A stretch of DNA of 64,000 bases from Talpa occidentalis (lineage: Eukaryota; Chordata; Mammalia; Eulipotyphla; Talpidae). The DNA lies in contig NW_023601104.1 in the NCBI RefSeq assembly GCF_014898055.3, positions 72,585,106 through 72,649,105 of the forward strand. Reading direction: 5' to 3'. Shown here in pieces: positions 24,801 through 36,724 of this stretch (positions are counted from its first letter, which is position 1; each line of letters opens with the position of its first letter). The position numbers were made by a program, and so were the translations under genes. A model generated the notes under the pieces. That model was not told the origin of the DNA and made no database searches. It saw nothing but the letters and a program-made list of their open reading frames with translations.

Positions 24801-24972
24801 ACTTAACTCACCATTCTCATCTCCAGTAATAATTATTGTTGAATAATTACATAGGTCAAGTCATGGTGGTCTTGACGACTCAGAGGTTTGTTTAGACTTG
24901 GTTGATAGATAATAGGAAACCATACTTGGTTTTTGCCAGAGGAATGACACAGTGAAAGTGGTTGAAGAGGAT

Positions 24973-24975
<3 letters not shown>

Positions 24976-25007
<32 letters not shown>

Positions 25008-25284
25008 TTTGTTTGTTTGTTTGTTTGTTTTGTTTATACATGCACTGGGTACAGTCAGAAGCACGGGAGGGTGAGAGAATTCACCAGAGCCAGAGCGGGG
25101 AGCAGAGCAGGCAGAAGGACCGAAGTACACTGCTGAGGGGAGCAGCGGGCGGCAGGAGAGGTCTGCGCGCCATGTGGGACCCTCCTCTGGTGGCCGGGGA
25201 GCAGCCGGGGATCGAACCGGCGCTTCAGAGGCCGCGGGCAGCTTCGCAACCCAGTGCTCAACCGCTGCGCCACCGGGGAGGCCC
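24976..25284 (-). repeat. tRNA-derived SINE, copy F (young form, antisense)
   Basis: Begins on the + strand with an extended TTTA/TTTG run (24970-25030), then 'tatacatgcactgggtacag', and ends 'cgccaccggggaggccc'. It keeps the B-box complement 'ggggatcgaaccgg'. The 13-bp target duplication tgaagaggattta lies at 24963-24975 and 25285-25297. Confidence 0.94.
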
Positions 25285-25299
25285 TGAAGAGGATTTAGA

Positions 25300-26305
25300 T
25301 TGTCAGATGGATTTGGGACATGTGCCTACCTGGATTAATGCAGTATTAGGTGGGGAAACTGGGAAACACAGTGTTAGGTGATACTGACCTTGATTAAACT
25401 AATGATTGAATCTGTTGACTCTGGTACCAAGATACATTTGCTTATTTTCTCATGTTTTCTATATGCTTTCATTTGGCTTTCGTAGACACCCCATACTTAC
25501 TTGTTATTTACAATTACATTTAGTATGCATGCTATAGGCTTTCTTTTTAAGAATTAGAAATCTTCATTTTCTCATCTTGTCACTATGTGGGAATATCTTT
25601 CCGTGCCTGCTTTTTTTCTGTTTTCTCTCTGAATTTTTATTAATGTCAATTTGCTATTATGAGTTCACCTAATCTTTGCTTTTTGTGATTTGAAGTTGCC
25701 ATTGCCTGTCAGAGTTCAATTGAACAGAAAACACCTGGAAAAATACTAAAAATTGTTGAGAAACCCCTTGAGTTGAGAACTTTAAGCTGGACAAATGTCA
25801 CAACTGAACAGAATTTGTAAAATCTAGAGTGCTTAATTAACAGCTTTCCGCTTAAATTAAATTTTTATTATTTTAGGTCCATTCATTTTTTTGGATACAA
25901 CTTAAAAAATTTAAATATGATGTTGTCCTATTAATAAGATTTATTATTTGTATGTTTTCTTCAACAAAGCAGAATAAATTTCTTCTGGCCTTTAGATTTT
26001 ATTTGTAATCTGTCAATTTACAAACCACAAAGAATGTGTAATTAACACTACCTATTTCCTGAGCTATGTAGTAATCTTCCCCAGATGGATTAGAACCAGA
26101 GCATGAATCTTCTAGTGGAAAAATTTTTCCCAGGCAGCCGAAGAATGGAACACTGACTTGGGTAGAAAGGAAACTGATTTGTTTTTCCATAGGCCAAATC
26201 TCATTTATTCTACTTGAGAACACAGACAGTCTAACTTAAGTGTAGGGTTAATATAGTGTAATTGTTTTATTTTTTTAAAAAGTAGATCTGAAAAACTTTC
26301 GATAG
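25300..26305. other. Intronic, no element recognised
   Basis: AT-rich sequence without a recognised repeat or gene. Confidence 0.4.
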
Positions 26306-26309
26306 TGTT

Positions 26310-26930
26310 TCTTTTTTTTATATAATTTATTTATTTTCTTCTATCATTTTTCTTCTCTCAGGTGTAGTTCCTGAGGGAAGTTCTCCCACCATCATAGCAC
26401 GCAGGAACCATAACCATAGTCCCTTGTGTTCTTCCCTCCTCTGTGTTGACCCCCTCTCTACCCCTTCTGTTTGCTTCAAGCTGTGGTCAGTTTTATCTTT
26501 TTCCTGACCTTTTGTTTGGTTTTCCTGTGTTCCACCTGTAAGTGAAACTATTTAATAGTTTTCTTTTTCCTTCTGACTCATTTCCCTTAGCATAATCCCT
26601 TCCAGCTCCATCCTTGCTGCTGAAAATGGGATGAGTTTATCTTTCTCTCTGTAGTTTTCCATTGTGTATATTCCATTGCTCATACTGCCAGTTCTTCTTG
26701 ATCCATTCATCTGTTTTGGGGCATTTAGGTTGGTTTCATAGCTTAGCTATTATAAATAGTGCTGCAATATACATAGGAGCGCAGGTTTCTTTTCTAATTA
26801 GTGTACTTGTGTTTTTTTGGTAGATCCTAGTAGTGGAATTGCGGGTCATAAGGTAGGTCCATTTTTTTAGTGTTTTGAGGGTCCTTCTTGTTTGTTTCTA
26901 AATGTTCCACAGTTGAAGTTGGTGGTATTT
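26310..26930 (-). repeat. L1 3' end, antisense, relatively young
   Basis: Contains 'ctcaggtgtagttcctgagg', 'tccttctgactcatttccct', 'cataatcccttccagctcca', 'ccattcatctgttttggggc', 'aatagtgctgcaatatacat'. This is the same subfamily wording as 11855 and 54346. Left and right edges were not pinned by a target duplication. Confidence 0.8.
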
Positions 26931-26934
26931 TTAC

Positions 26935-28445
26935 ACCAATAAGAGTGCTAGATATTGATTGTCATCACTACTTCAAGATAAAACATTCCAATTACAGTGA
27001 GCCTCATTTTTTGTGCCTCAATCACTTGCTTTTCTTGATTCATAGTACAAAGATTGAGGAGCAAATAATGATCAGCTACTCTGAAACAAGGAGGAGTAAT
27101 AGACATGACTCAAAGGCAGAGTTACTGAGCAAATATTCCTTCATTTATTTAATAGAGATTACAAAGTTGATATTTTATACTTTCTGTGGATGATGTGTCT
27201 GGTTGCTGGAAGTATTTCCTAATTCATATAAAGCTGGGTCTTTCCCCTTTCCTTCTCTTTTCCCTCCCTCACTTCCTTGCTTCTTTTACTATTTGTAATG
27301 TTCCAAGAATACCTCTGAATTGCTGTGTTCAGGACTTCAGAACTGAAGGTAAAAAAGTTTAACCACTGTTTAAAAATTACTAACCTTTGTTGTACTGTCA
27401 GATCTCCTCCCTCCTTTCCTATCTTTTATCTAACTGCTGTTAAATGAATATGGCAACAGTAAGGCAGTAAGACTTACTTTAAATAGCTGAAATAAGTAAT
27501 TAAAAGTTATTTTGAACTTACCTTTCATTCTTTTATTTTATGTAGTGTTGAGCATTTCCTGTAACTGCATGTCTACATGTGTATTTTTCATGCATGGGTA
27601 TTAATTTCATACTTAGGAGTGCAGAAAGTCCCATTTATGGATACTTGACTCTTTTGTTCCTGTAATGATAAGTTGATTATAATTGTTCACTTGGAATCAG
27701 GTCTTTTTGATGAATACTTTTTAATTCAGTTTTGAAAACATAGATTAAAAATGTAATCAGAATTAGTCAATAGTTGAATACAAATGAGCATTAATAACTT
27801 TTATATGAATAATCACAAACTATTCCAGTGTGAATTAAATCTGGCTACATTTTTACTAGGAATCTGTATACTATCTCATTTGCTGGTGTTGGTTGGATGG
27901 CTTTTGCTTTTCTTACTTGCTAGGCTTTGACAAGCTTAGCTAACTACGAGTGGGACAAATCCAGCCCTCCTTTTTTTTTTTTTTTTTTCCTCCAGTGATC
28001 TACAAACTAGGAATGGTTACATATTTTTAAATGTTTGGAAAATAATCAAATTCAGAGGAGAAGATGCAATAGGCCATATGTAACCACAAAACCTAAACTA
28101 TTTACTGTCTAACCTTTTATACAACCATTGCTCACCAAAAGTTTGCATAAATCAGCATGTATTAGCTCTGGTCTCTCATAATCTCTGAATTGTTATGCAT
28201 GTTGGTGTGGACATGCTTTGAAAGTAAGTCAAAATCCAATTACTGATATTATTCTTAGGTTCTTACTGACTTTGCTATAAATTTTTAGAAACTTGCTTTG
28301 TACTTCTGATTTCCTCTTGTTTCATGCTTTTGTTTGTGCTTAACTATTCCTTGGTTTCTTCTGTCTGCCTCCTAAGGCAGATTGTATTTGGAGCTAAAGT
28401 GAGACTTAGGGTGAGAGGTAGGAAATATTTAGAAAAGTATATTCT
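26935..28445. other. Intronic, no element recognised
   Basis: Mixed AT-rich sequence. The 101-residue frame at 26888-27193 begins inside the L1 and has no family features. A poly(T) run lies at about 27971-27988. Confidence 0.4.
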
Positions 28446-28449
28446 GGTG

Positions 28450-28615
28450 AAATGAAAGCAGCATGGGTTTCTCAGATTTGGATTTGGATCCAAAGTCTAT
28501 TACTTTGGACAAACTTAATGATCTTTAACAGGTATTTCAATCTTTCTGACCCTCGGGTTTTTATTTGTAAAATGGCATTCTTCATTGTGCAGTGTTGTTA
28601 AGTTTTAAATAAAAT
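28450..28615 (+). repeat. MIR SINE, sense
   Basis: 'gcagcatgggtttctcagat', 'tttgtaaaatggcattcttc' and 'gtgttgttaagttttaaata' follow the MIR plan. Confidence 0.6.
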
Positions 28616-28694
28616 TAAAAAAAAGTAGAAAAACTCCTTTGTATTATATTTTGTTAATAAATAGCAGGTTTTTAGATAATGTAGTTGATAATCT

Positions 28695-28968
28695 TTTTTT
28701 AAAAAAGATTTGTTTATTTATGCATGCAAGAACTGGGGTGTAAGCCAGAGGTGTGGGGGGTGGGGTGAGAGGATTCGCCAGAGAATGTGGGGAGCAGAAC
28801 AAGCAGATCTACTGAAATACACTGCTGAGGGGAGCAGTGAGCAAGGCTGGAGAGGTCTGATGTGCCGTGTGCGTTGCTCCCTGGCCAGTTGGAGATTGAA
28901 CTCATGCTGCAGTGGCTAGCAGTAGCTTGATAGTGCTATCTTTAACCCCTGTGTCACTAGGGAGGCCC
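28695..28968 (-). repeat. tRNA-derived SINE, copy G (old form, antisense)
   Basis: Well-diverged antisense copy running from 'aagatttgtttatttatgca' through 'actgctgaggggagcagtga' to 'gtgtcactagggaggccc'. It is flanked by a 15-bp target duplication, tgtagttgataatct, at 28680-28694 and 28969-28983. The duplication is intact although the body is decayed. Confidence 0.92.
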
Positions 28969-28984
28969 TGTAGTTGATAATCTA

Positions 28985-29455
28985 AAAAGCACACAATTTC
29001 ATATATTTTTAGAAGTCAGGACAGTTTTTTTTTTCCCCTAATGGAAAGAATTTTTTGTCAAATATTTAACACAATGGTTCAGAATTGAGAAAACCTACAT
29101 ATTCTTCAAAGTGGGTACTCTAAGAAAACCACTTAACTTCTTTGGAGCTAGAATCAAAAACTATAGAGGAAACCCTTTTGGATAGAGGATCAAATTAGAT
29201 AAATCTGTATGTCTTTACAGAGACAAAGCAGTTAAATAATATATAAGGTTGAATTATATGGAACTTTTTGCTGATGGATGCTTGTCGATACAGGAATTCT
29301 AATTGCTCATGCTAATTTTTATTTAAAATATAGAAATTTCAATTGTTCAATTATTCATTTTCACTGCCCAGAAGGACCTCTAGGAATGGTTATATATGTG
29401 GACCTCTAGAATGGCACAGTACCATTCTTTGAGAACGGTGCCATAAGAATAAAAA
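28985..29455. other. Intronic; possible MIR remnant near 29070-29200
   Basis: 'aagaaaaccacttaacttct' is weakly MIR-like. Nothing else is recognised. Confidence 0.3.
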
Positions 29456-29460
29456 TAATG

Positions 29461-29743
29461 GGGCCTCCCCTGGTGGCGCAGGTGTTTGAGCGCAACGTTG
29501 TGAAACTGTCCCAGCCTCTGCAGTGCTGGTTCGATCCCGGCTGGCCAGCGAGGATCCCACATGGCATAGCAGACCTCTCCTGTCTCGCCTGCTGCTCCCC
29601 TCAGCAGAGTATTTCATCAGTCTGCCTGTTCTGTTCCCCTCTCTGTCTCTGGTGAATCCTCTCACCCTCATGCACATCTGGGCCAGTACCCAGGTTCTTG
29701 TATAAATAAAATAAAATAAAATAAAATAAATCTTTAAAAAAAA
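29461..29743 (+). repeat. tRNA-derived SINE, copy H (intermediate form, sense)
   Basis: Starts 'gggcctcccctggtggcgca', keeps the B-box 'ctggttcgatcccggctgg' and ends in an AAAATAAAATAAA run plus TCTTTAAAA. Flanking 'gccataagaata' and 'ggcataaaaata' suggest a target duplication with changes. Frames of 60-138 residues on both strands here are SINE artefacts. Confidence 0.92.
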
Positions 29744-29759
29744 GGCATAAAAATATTGA

Positions 29760-30510
29760 ATTCTTAAATAACTAAATTGAAAAAGTAAAACATTGTGTTT
29801 AGGCAAAATGTATTCGCAGTAAATATTTTATGATGTGTGAATATTTGGGTTCAGGGGCTTGATTGTATATTCTTTAATAATGGCCCCAAGCACATACTGA
29901 TAATTGATGATAAATGATAGCGGGATATATGGCCATAAAGCAATGCCACTTGATTTATAGTTGGCACACCAACTGTTAAAAACTGTTTAAAACCAAAAGC
30001 TCTCTGGGCTATTTCTCACATTCTTTTAGGCAATCTTACTGTGAAGATTTTTGTTTGTCTTTGAGATTATCATATTGACATTGTATAATTCATTTAGGTA
30101 AAATCATAAAACAGTAGTGGTTGTTTTGACGGGTCAGTTTAGTATATAAAGCTGATTGGAAGAGAAAAAATATAAAAAGATTTAAACATATTAGAGTTAG
30201 CTTATGAATTACAATGGCAGGAAGTATAGTATAAAACAATACAGTAAGATTTTCTTATTATTGTTGCTGGTTCAAATAAAATAAGTTTGGTTTTAATCCA
30301 ATTCTTTTGCTTATTTTTTTGTAAATGTCTGTAGACACTGTTGCTTCGCAGAGATGATTCACATCAGAAATTTAAGAGATTCTAATAAGGCTTAGAGGGA
30401 AACTGAGGTGTATTTAATAAATACAGAATGTTGTATCTGTAAATAAAGACAAAAGGGATATTCAAAGGTATAAATCAATGTTAATTCTTATTTATATTCA
30501 GTTACACATC
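29760..30510. other. Intronic, no element recognised
   Basis: AT-rich sequence with no gene or nameable repeat. Confidence 0.4.
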
Positions 30511-30524
30511 AAAAATTATCTCTT

Positions 30525-30703
30525 GGGCCTCCCGGTGGTGCAGCGGTTGAGCGCTGGGTTGCGAGGCTGCCCGCAGCCTCTGTAGCACTGCTCCTCTCAG
30601 CAGTGTACTTCGGTCCTTCTGCCTGCTCTACTCCCTGCTCTCTGCTCTGGCTCTGGTGAATTCTTTCACCCTCCGGCGCTTCTGACTGTACCCAGTGCTT
30701 GTA

Positions 30704-30746
<43 letters not shown>

Positions 30747-30757
30747 ATCTTTAAAAA
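30525..30757 (+). repeat. tRNA-derived SINE, copy I (sense, internal deletion removing the B box)
   Basis: The head and A box are intact ('gggcctcccggtggtgcagc'), but the sequence jumps from 'gcagcctctgtagca' to 'ctgctcctctcagcagtgta'. About 90 bp are missing, including the B box and the 'cacatggcgcgcagac' region. The tail is a long AAAT run (about 30704-30750). The target duplication is aaaaattatctctt (30511-30524) against aaaaattgtctctt (30758-30771), one mismatch. Confidence 0.92.
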
Positions 30758-30942
30758 AAAAATTGTCTCTTACCACATGACGTGTAGAAGCTGACTGACT
30801 TGTCATTTTTCTGCAAGTCAGAAGCAGAAGCAGAAATCTTCCTAGGAATTATGAAATCATATACTTTTTCTTGTATACTTTGAACATTTCCATTTTTTAT
30901 ATCTTATCAAGTTTATCTTCCATTTATATTAACTCAGGACAA

Positions 30943-31275
30943 TTTTTTTTAAGATTTATTTATTTACTATTATTTATTTATTTATTTATTTACTTATTTA
31001 TTTATACAAGCACTGGGTACAGTCAGAAGCGCAGGAGGGTGAGAGGATTCACCAGAGCCAGAGCAGGGAACAGAACAGGCAGGGTGACGAAATACACTGC
31101 TGAGGGGAGCAGTGGGTGCAACAGGAGAGGTCTGTGTGGGACCATGTGGGACCATGTGGGACCATGTGGGGCCATGTGGGACCCTCACTGGTGGCCGGGG
31201 ATCGAACCAGCGCAGCAGAGGCTGCGGGCAGCTTTGCAGCCCAGCGCTCAACCGCTTCGCCACCAGGGGAGGCCC
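30943..31275 (-). repeat. tRNA-derived SINE, copy J (antisense, with an internal 10-bp tandem array)
   Basis: Begins with poly(T), 'aagatttatttatttactat' and a TTTA run, ends 'cgccaccaggggaggccc'. Within the body, at about 31135-31184, the normally single 'gaccatgtggg'-type segment is repeated five times as 10-bp units (ggaccatgtg, one unit with gg-gccatgtg). No clean target duplication was found. Confidence 0.92.
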
Positions 31276-31279
31276 AACA

Positions 31280-32585
31280 ATATGTTTTAATAACCTAATA
31301 TAGTGACAGGTTATACTGTTTAATATTACAATTATTTTTAACAATTATGATGTGTGATCAGATAGTTCTATATACCAATATTAGAAATGGCCACTTGAAT
31401 CAGTAGAACTTTAAAGAGGTACACTTGTTTAAGCACATAATTTATTAATCATAAATGACTCCCTTGGCCTCAGAGTTCATTGTTGAAATAAATATTTATT
31501 GCATCTTGTTTCTTGTTAAGTGTAGAACTTTATGAATATAATGGAAATAAGGTTCAGATCAGATCAAAAGCATTTATTTGACATCTTACATTTACCCAAT
31601 TTACTAGGACTGCTGCTTTTATAAGACTTATATTGACTCACTTATGCAGCCAGAGCTTTTATTAACAGCGAGAGCCTTGAAAGAATAATGTAAGTAGAAT
31701 ATTGCTGTACACGTTTGTGTGAAAGAATGTAAGCCATCATTTGTAACTTTATTTTATCCATTCCAGTCTTATTTTCTGGTTAAAACCTACTAGGATCTTT
31801 TTTCATGATTCATCTATATGTGATATGTGAATTGGTATCTTTCACTATTGATAGATATAAATCATTTTTACCTTTTTTGTTCTACCAATTTTCTCCTTCC
31901 TTGAATGATGACATTATTGCCAAGTCAGCAAAGTGACATTTGTGAATTCTGTTTTCTAACAGAAATTTTGCATATTTACATAAGAATTGTGGTTTAAAGA
32001 AAGCTATATATTGACATTTTGACAAATTTTTATTTTCTTAATCTTGGCAGGCCACAAGTTATTTTGTCTATTATGTCTGACTGAGACCATTAGAATCTCA
32101 TTACTGTGACTGTAAGTCATGGTGTTGAATTTGCCAGTAAGGTGTGGAAAATAGAATTATGTATTTGAGTACATTTTGCCCCACAGAGCCACAGCTTGAA
32201 AGGAGCATAAATGTCAGTATGGAGAATTCTCAGATTTTCTTATATTCAATGAAAGTAATAAATTTAAGATCACTAATAATTTTCTTTTTGCTATCCAATT
32301 AAATGCTTAAAGTCATGAGTGCCTAGTTGGTGCTTGTATAGTCATAATTCTGTTTATGATGAACTCATGATTTCTTTCATTTTGAAATTGTGTAGTTTTC
32401 TTCTTGAAATTTATAGTATTCTGAGATATTTGATAAAAATGTATTATACATCATTATCTTTAAATAGATTTATATTAGTCTTGTATTTTATCATCTCTGT
32501 TTACTAATTTTACTCTCAATACTTCCTAATTTGTATTCAATAAAACTTCTGTTTTATTGAGCAATTTATAATTGTTCTGAAAGCA
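31280..32585. other. Intronic, no element recognised
   Basis: AT-rich sequence without recognised repeats or genes. Confidence 0.4.
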
Positions 32586-32589
32586 CTTC

Positions 32590-32950
32590 TCATCCTCTGC
32601 ATTTGTATGTTTTAGTGTTTTGCTTATGTAACCCCCAAACCCATCTTTTCTAAATATTTTTCAGAAGTTTTACTGTTCTTTTGAATTCAACTCAACCATG
32701 TTCTCTTCTGAGAAACCTTTCCTGATCCCACTCATCTAGAATAGATAACCTTTCTGAGTGTGCTCCTACCAACTGTGGCTAACTCTTGTCATTGTGCTTA
32801 TCATGTGATAACTTTCTGTATAGTTGTATCATCAACTGAAAGTTAAAGTATCTTGAGGGAGTGGCCTTATCTTATTCATCTTTGTTTTTGAGTATCTAGC
32901 TCAGAACCTGGTATTTTAATAAAATGTATGTCAAGTGAATGAATGGGTGA
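32590..32950 (+). repeat. L2 LINE 3' end, sense
   Basis: Typical L2 3' wording: 'gaaacctttcctgatcccac', 'aaagtatcttgagggagtgg', 'gagtatctagctcagaacct', then 'aataaaatgtatgtcaagtg' and a GAAT repeat. Confidence 0.75.
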
Positions 32951-32990
32951 ATGAATGAATGAATGAATGGGTGAATGATTGAATAGGTGA
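32935..32990. repeat. (GAAT)n/(GGTGAAT) short tandem repeat
   Basis: 'gtgaatgaatgggtgaatga' and further GAAT units follow directly from the L2 terminus, as is common for L2 tails. Confidence 0.85.
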
Positions 32991-33469
32991 ATATGATTGA
33001 TTTGGGGAGCATTTATATCTGACTAATAATTATTCCTGTTATTTAGCTATTAGTAGGTATGCTAATCCATGCATATTATATCTTTGAATTCCACATATTA
33101 CTTAATTCAGTGCATTGGACATAGTGAATGTTGATGCATAAATGAATTGGAATAACACTATTCCAAATAAATATCATATTTATCTGTAGATTTAATACTT
33201 TCATGATTAAAGTTTAATATCCTTAGGTGCCATCTTTGAAAGATTTGTTGATCTGCTTTTTACCTCATTGGTCAAAGTATTCTTTTTGCATATTTGGGTT
33301 CCATTTTGGGTTGTAGATTTTATTACACTATGAATTTGTGTGTGTGTGTATGATCCAGATATAGAATTCTTGTTGACAATGTAATAGTTTCCTTTGAAAT
33401 TTTGCAGTCTTATATCATTGCAGAAGAGATTAGACATTTTTTTTTTTTGTAGAAATGGCAACAGTGATA

Positions 33470-34130
33470 ATTATCATTGTAGTATTAAATAAATATGCAC
33501 TGTTTGGTTCAGCCATTCAGGGAAGCTGTATGGAGAGTCCTCAAAGAATATAAATAGAATTTTCATCTGATCCAGTTATCCCACTTCTGGGTATTTACTT
33601 GAGAAATACAAAAACAGTAATTCAAAGAAATATATGCAACCCCATGTTATTGCAGCATTATTTGTAATAGCCAAGAACTGGAAAAAACCCAAGTGCCTCT
33701 CTATTGACTAATGAATAAAGAAGTTGCAGTTATATACACAATGGAATCCTACTTGGCTATAAAAAAGGGTGAATATTTCCATTTGCAACAGTATGGATAG
33801 ACCTAGAAGGTATTATGCTTAGTGAAATAAGCCAGATGGAGAATGTTAAACACCTGATGATTCCACTCATATATGATATATAGACCAAAAAAAAAAAAGA
33901 AAGGATGAAATAAATAATACTTTTCGAATATGAGACCAGTTAGTGGCTACCTAAAAGAAAGGAGGAAGAAGAGTGGGTAAATTAGGTAAAGGGAATGATG
34001 ATATGGTAAAGGATAGAATTGGACTTTTAAAGGTAAACTTAATGTAGTATATACACATACTGATTTTCCGTGATGAACACTGAAACTTATATAATGTTAC
34101 AATGCAGTTAAATGTGCATTGCTGTTCATC
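33470..34130 (+). repeat. L1 3' end, sense
   Basis: Sense L1 3' text: 'gaagctgtatggagagtcct', 'gatccagttatcccacttct', 'ttgcagcattatttgtaata', 'tattatgcttagtgaaataa', 'tgatgattccactcatatat'. No open ORF2. Confidence 0.85.
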
Positions 34131-34276
34131 CCAACAGGAAGCCCTAAAAAGGATCTGATAAGTGACTTATAAACTCTAGACAACATAACTGGTCATGAAT
34201 CTACTTGGTTGTCTGAACATACTAAGTATAAAAGAAGAACAGAGAATCCTGACTGAAATGTAATGATTCAGAGAGA

Positions 34277-34298
34277 GTGTGTGTGTGTGTGTGTGTGT
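34277..34298. repeat. (GT)n microsatellite
   Basis: Eleven GT units after a GAGAGA lead-in. Confidence 0.9.
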
Positions 34299-35068
34299 AT
34301 TATACAATTAATCAGAGAGCACACAGAGGTCTTTGACTCATTCAAGCCCTTAGTGAGGATCTCATCTTTGTTGTTATGTAGGGTAGGCAGATAATTAGGA
34401 AGACAGTGTTTCACATTTATTTTTCTTTCTTTTTTTTATGGTTCTAATATTTTTAGTTTATACTGAGCTAATACTTATTTTCTTTACGTTTTCAAAATTA
34501 GGTCTGAATTAGGCAGCTTAGAGTCTCTGTTAACTTCTTAATATCAAACCTTAATATCAACTCCTTATGCAAAAGATTAAAGAAAGCAAGTTACTGCTAT
34601 TTGTTATTAGGAACACAGATGGAAAGATGATAGATTAGGGTGATAACAAAAAGGAAGTAGTAAAGTAAGTTAAGAGACTGTACACATGTAAATTTTTACT
34701 GTACACATGTAAATTTAAATTAAACTAATAATTTAATGCTGCTTCCTGTGTGCCTGGATCTAAGCTTTTTTACCTAGTTACCTTTAATTCATTCAATTTC
34801 AAATGAAAATTTTGGGTTACTTTACAGTTGGATCTTTTTGTTAAATGTCTTCTCATGACTTAGATGAAAATTCTTGGTCAGATTTGTTTTTTTAGGTTCC
34901 AGGTTACAGAAATCTACCTAAGTGTTGAAATGTGATATTTTGTAGGAATTCATGGATATCTTTTGGAACTCCAGAGTAGAGAGCAAGTAGTTTTAGACTT
35001 AGAAATAGACTCTTGTCCAGTAAGTTTTCATTTAATCAAACTGCACTTATTTAATTCCTGATAACATG

Positions 35069-35144
35069 AGCCTATGCTAAGAAAATTAGCATAGGCTAAT
35101 TTGACCTTTCTTTCAAATTAGCATAGAAATTTGACCTTTCTTTG
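35069..35144. repeat. Perfect 11-bp hairpin followed by a ~30-bp tandem duplication
   Basis: agcctatgcta (35069-35079) is the exact reverse complement of tagcataggct (35087-35097), separated by 7 bases. Its right arm is part of a unit running from 'aaattagcata' to 'aatttgacctttcttt' that is repeated at 35083-35114 and 35115-35144. Confidence 0.9.
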
Positions 35145-36469
35145 CTCTTGAAAAGCAAATAATTAAGACATGTACTTATCAGACGTTACAGATAGTAAAT
35201 AAGAAATATTATTCACTCATGGAATTGAAAAGATTCTTTATACAAAGTTCACATTTAAAGTTTTAGGAAGTTTTTTTTTGTTTGTTTTTTTTTTTGTAGA
35301 TTTTCAATCTCAGTTGTAAATCTCTCCCATTTACATGATTTGGGTGCACTTTGGATATTACATGTCTTTAAAATATTTGCAGTCTGATATATTATATGCA
35401 TTATGACCATGCTGAAGTTTATTAAAGAAGGATTTAGTATCAAAATGGCTGTCAAATTTATTGGATAGTTGTATAAAGAAAGTCAGAATACCTAAAAAGA
35501 GTAAGAATTTGAAGACTGGATTAAAAATGCTGTTGTGGCACTTTTTTTCTATTGACTTTCAAAAATTTAATTGGCTTGTAAATGATTAAACCTTCTGCAT
35601 AAAGTACAAATATAATTCAACTAAGTTTATAACACATTATAAATGTAGTTAAAGGTAGAGTTGTGATTTCAGAGACCACACTGTTAACTAAAACTCTCTC
35701 AACTGAAATAATATGAGCAAAATGACTGTGATTATTCCTCTGGCTAGCAAAGATATTAATTTTGACAAAATAAACTGTTTCATTTAGTTGAGATTTATGG
35801 CTCAAGTACATTGTTATTTCACAGGGAATGTTCCTTTTAAACTTTTATTAACAAACTTCTCCTTAGCTTCAAAATGAGGAAGGGCTTTATGTTTCTCTTT
35901 TTTTTTTTTCGATTAGAGAAGACAAATTAGAACTTCTTGCCAAGTGATATTTGGAATTTGTTAAATCACAGATCTCTGCCTCAAATGATATTCATCATCT
36001 GAGGTATAAAGGGCCTCTTTTGACAGTTTCTATAAACTATATTTGGGTACTGTAGATCAGTCTTATATAAATAATTTGTGACTTCCAGAAGACAAAACAG
36101 TCTAATACCATTTCCTATTACAATAACTACAAAAGATTACTTCTCAAGCAAGTGTTCAAATGGCATACTCAAATTTAATTCAGACTATTAGTAATATTAG
36201 AGTGAGTTAGTTGGCCTAGTTTATGTCAAAGAGCATAATGTTAAGGAAAAGAACATGAATTGAATTCACAAAGCAAGCTTAGATTTGTATGGAGATGATG
36301 ATTATTATGAAGTTTTTGTATTCTTCATCTTTCACATCTGTAAGTACACATCTTACTGATTTCTTACTCTCATTTGAACAATGCCCATTTGAGAAGTGAC
36401 TTAAATTTTGCAGTCAAGAAAAGAGAACAAGCTACCCAAGGCATATGTTGTTTTTTGGATTAGTACATT

Positions 36470-36720
36470 AGTTATTTCTGTGTAATAAATTATTACCCTA
36501 GATTTAATTCGTGTATCTAATGACATGACATCTGGCTGCCCCCCAGAACAAATGATTCAAGGGAGTAAGTCAAAAGCTGCAATGTCATGTGACTGAACTT
36601 CAGAAGTCATACTTGATTATTATGCAGTATCTTAGTGGTTATTACACAGGTCATCTTTGTTCACTGTGGGAGGGGACTACACAGTTGAATACATACCAGA
36701 AGAACATACTATAAGTTACT
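36470..36720. repeat. Old mammalian interspersed repeat fragment, family not assigned
   Basis: 'gttatttctgtgtaataaat' near the start and 'actgtgggaggggactacac' near the end match the head and tail of the widespread repeat seen at 17565; the middle is reduced. Confidence 0.5.
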
Positions 36721-36724
36721 TACA

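Larger units (their letters stand above)
34135..36465. other. Intronic, unassigned, with small local duplications
   Basis: No gene seen. 'ctgtacacatgtaaattt' occurs twice at 34678-34695 and 34699-34716. A perfect hairpin and a 30-bp tandem duplication lie at 35069-35144 (see separate entry). Confidence 0.45.

Noticed and set aside
26888..27193. 101-residue open frame in the large intron
   Set aside because: Starts in an antisense L1 tail, no recognisable domain, composition as expected from AT-rich intron.
32935..32990. Direct repeats as a CRISPR-like array
   Set aside because: They are plain GAAT microsatellite units at the end of an L2 element in a mammalian intron.
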